Positions 5,988 to 6,261 of a DNA stretch of 6,261 nt are shown one piece after another. Within the stretch, counting starts at the first letter, position 1. Each line of letters starts with the position of its first letter. Under the pieces are notes generated by a model. It was given only the letters and a program-made list of their open reading frames with translations, was not told the DNA's origin and did not search any database. A program made the translations under genes and the position numbers. The DNA is from Desulfurellales bacterium (GTDB lineage Bacteria > Campylobacterota_A > Desulfurellia > Desulfurellales > Hippeaceae): positions 1 through 6,261 of the forward strand of contig JALTDI010000222.1 of assembly GCA_027074255.1 (NCBI GenBank). Reading direction: 5' to 3'.

Positions 5988-6261
5988 ATGGATATATTAT
6001 TATTTTCACAAATTGAAATTGCTTCAATGAACGTAAAAAACAGGATTTTTATGTCTCCGATGTGTCAATACTCCGCTCAAAAAGGATTGATTAATGATTG
6101 GCACAAAACTCACTATATATCAAGAGCCATCGGCGGGGTAGGCGCTATAATAATGGAGGCTACGGCTATTGAGCCAAACGGCAGAATAACCCCTTATGAC
6201 TTGGGTTTGTGGAATGACGAGCAGGTGGATAAGTTTGGACATTTAATTAAAGAAATAAAAA
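5988..6261 (+). CDS. NADH:flavin oxidoreductase, Old Yellow Enzyme family (YqjM/NamA-like), N-terminal part
   Basis: Predicted FMN-dependent ene-reductase using NAD(P)H to reduce activated C=C bonds; cytoplasmic TIM barrel. Only 91 residues are visible before the right edge, of about 340 expected. The N-terminus reads MDILLFSQIEIASMNVKNRI, then MSPMCQYSA with Cys26 and Tyr28, the same positions as the flavin-contacting Cys26 and Tyr28 of Bacillus YqjM, which mark this subclass. Next come NDWHKTHYISRAIGGVGAII (36-55) and EATAIEPNGRITPYDLGLW (57-75), strongly typical of the family. The ATG has GGAGG (5978-5982) five bases upstream and its own promoter. It is divergent from flgH and has no evident flagellar role. 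Active-site histidines lie beyond the window, so the substrate cannot be judged. Confidence 0.93.
   Translation, partial: MDILLFSQIEIASMNVKNRIFMSPMCQYSAQKGLINDWHKTHYISRAIGGVGAIIMEATAIEPNGRITPYDLGLWNDEQVDKFGHLIKEIK

Overview
The window is one flagellar gene cluster on the minus strand, read from right to left, plus the start of one unrelated gene on the plus strand at the right edge. Minus-strand order is flgH (L-ring lipoprotein), flgI (P-ring), flgJ (rod-binding domain fused to a lytic transglycosylase), flgM (anti-sigma-28 factor), flgN (chaperone), flgK (hook-filament junction 1) and flgL (junction 2, cut by the left edge). The plus-strand gene begins at 5988 and encodes the N-terminus of a YqjM/NamA-type Old Yellow Enzyme. 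No RNA gene, CRISPR array, insertion sequence or phage gene was seen.

Layout: flgH-flgI-flgJ lie 11 bp apart or overlapping and cover the periplasmic and outer-membrane bushings and passage of the rod through the cell wall. After a 56-bp gap, flgM-flgN-flgK-flgL are packed with overlaps or a 4-bp gap and cover late export control and the hook-filament junction. Two promoter candidates fit this split. A sigma-54-type -24/-12 element lies at 5746-5761, just upstream of flgH. A sigma-28 (FliA)-type element, TAAAGTTT-N11-TCCGATTA, lies at 3138-3164 just upstream of flgM, and its -35 overlaps the flgJ stop codon. Together they suggest the middle genes come on with RpoN and the late genes are boosted by FliA, with FlgM limiting its own transcription. 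Both promoters are motif-based inferences.

The 275-bp divergent spacer (5713-5987) holds the flgH promoter candidate, a good sigma-70-like promoter for the oxidoreductase, a long imperfect hairpin, a 9-bp direct repeat spaced 40 bp apart, and a small GC-rich palindrome against the oxidoreductase -35 box.

Organism: L- and P-ring genes mean a Gram-negative (diderm) flagellated bacterium. The DNA is AT-rich, with many Lys/Asn/Ile codons, strong GGAGG ribosome sites and some GTG starts. The FlgJ-transglycosylase fusion and the flgHIJMNKL order argue against enterobacteria. A Deferribacterota- or deltaproteobacteria-like lineage is my guess, at low confidence. The flagellar genes all look intact. 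I see no previously undescribed system; the most interesting points are the two promoter candidates and the FlgJ fusion.
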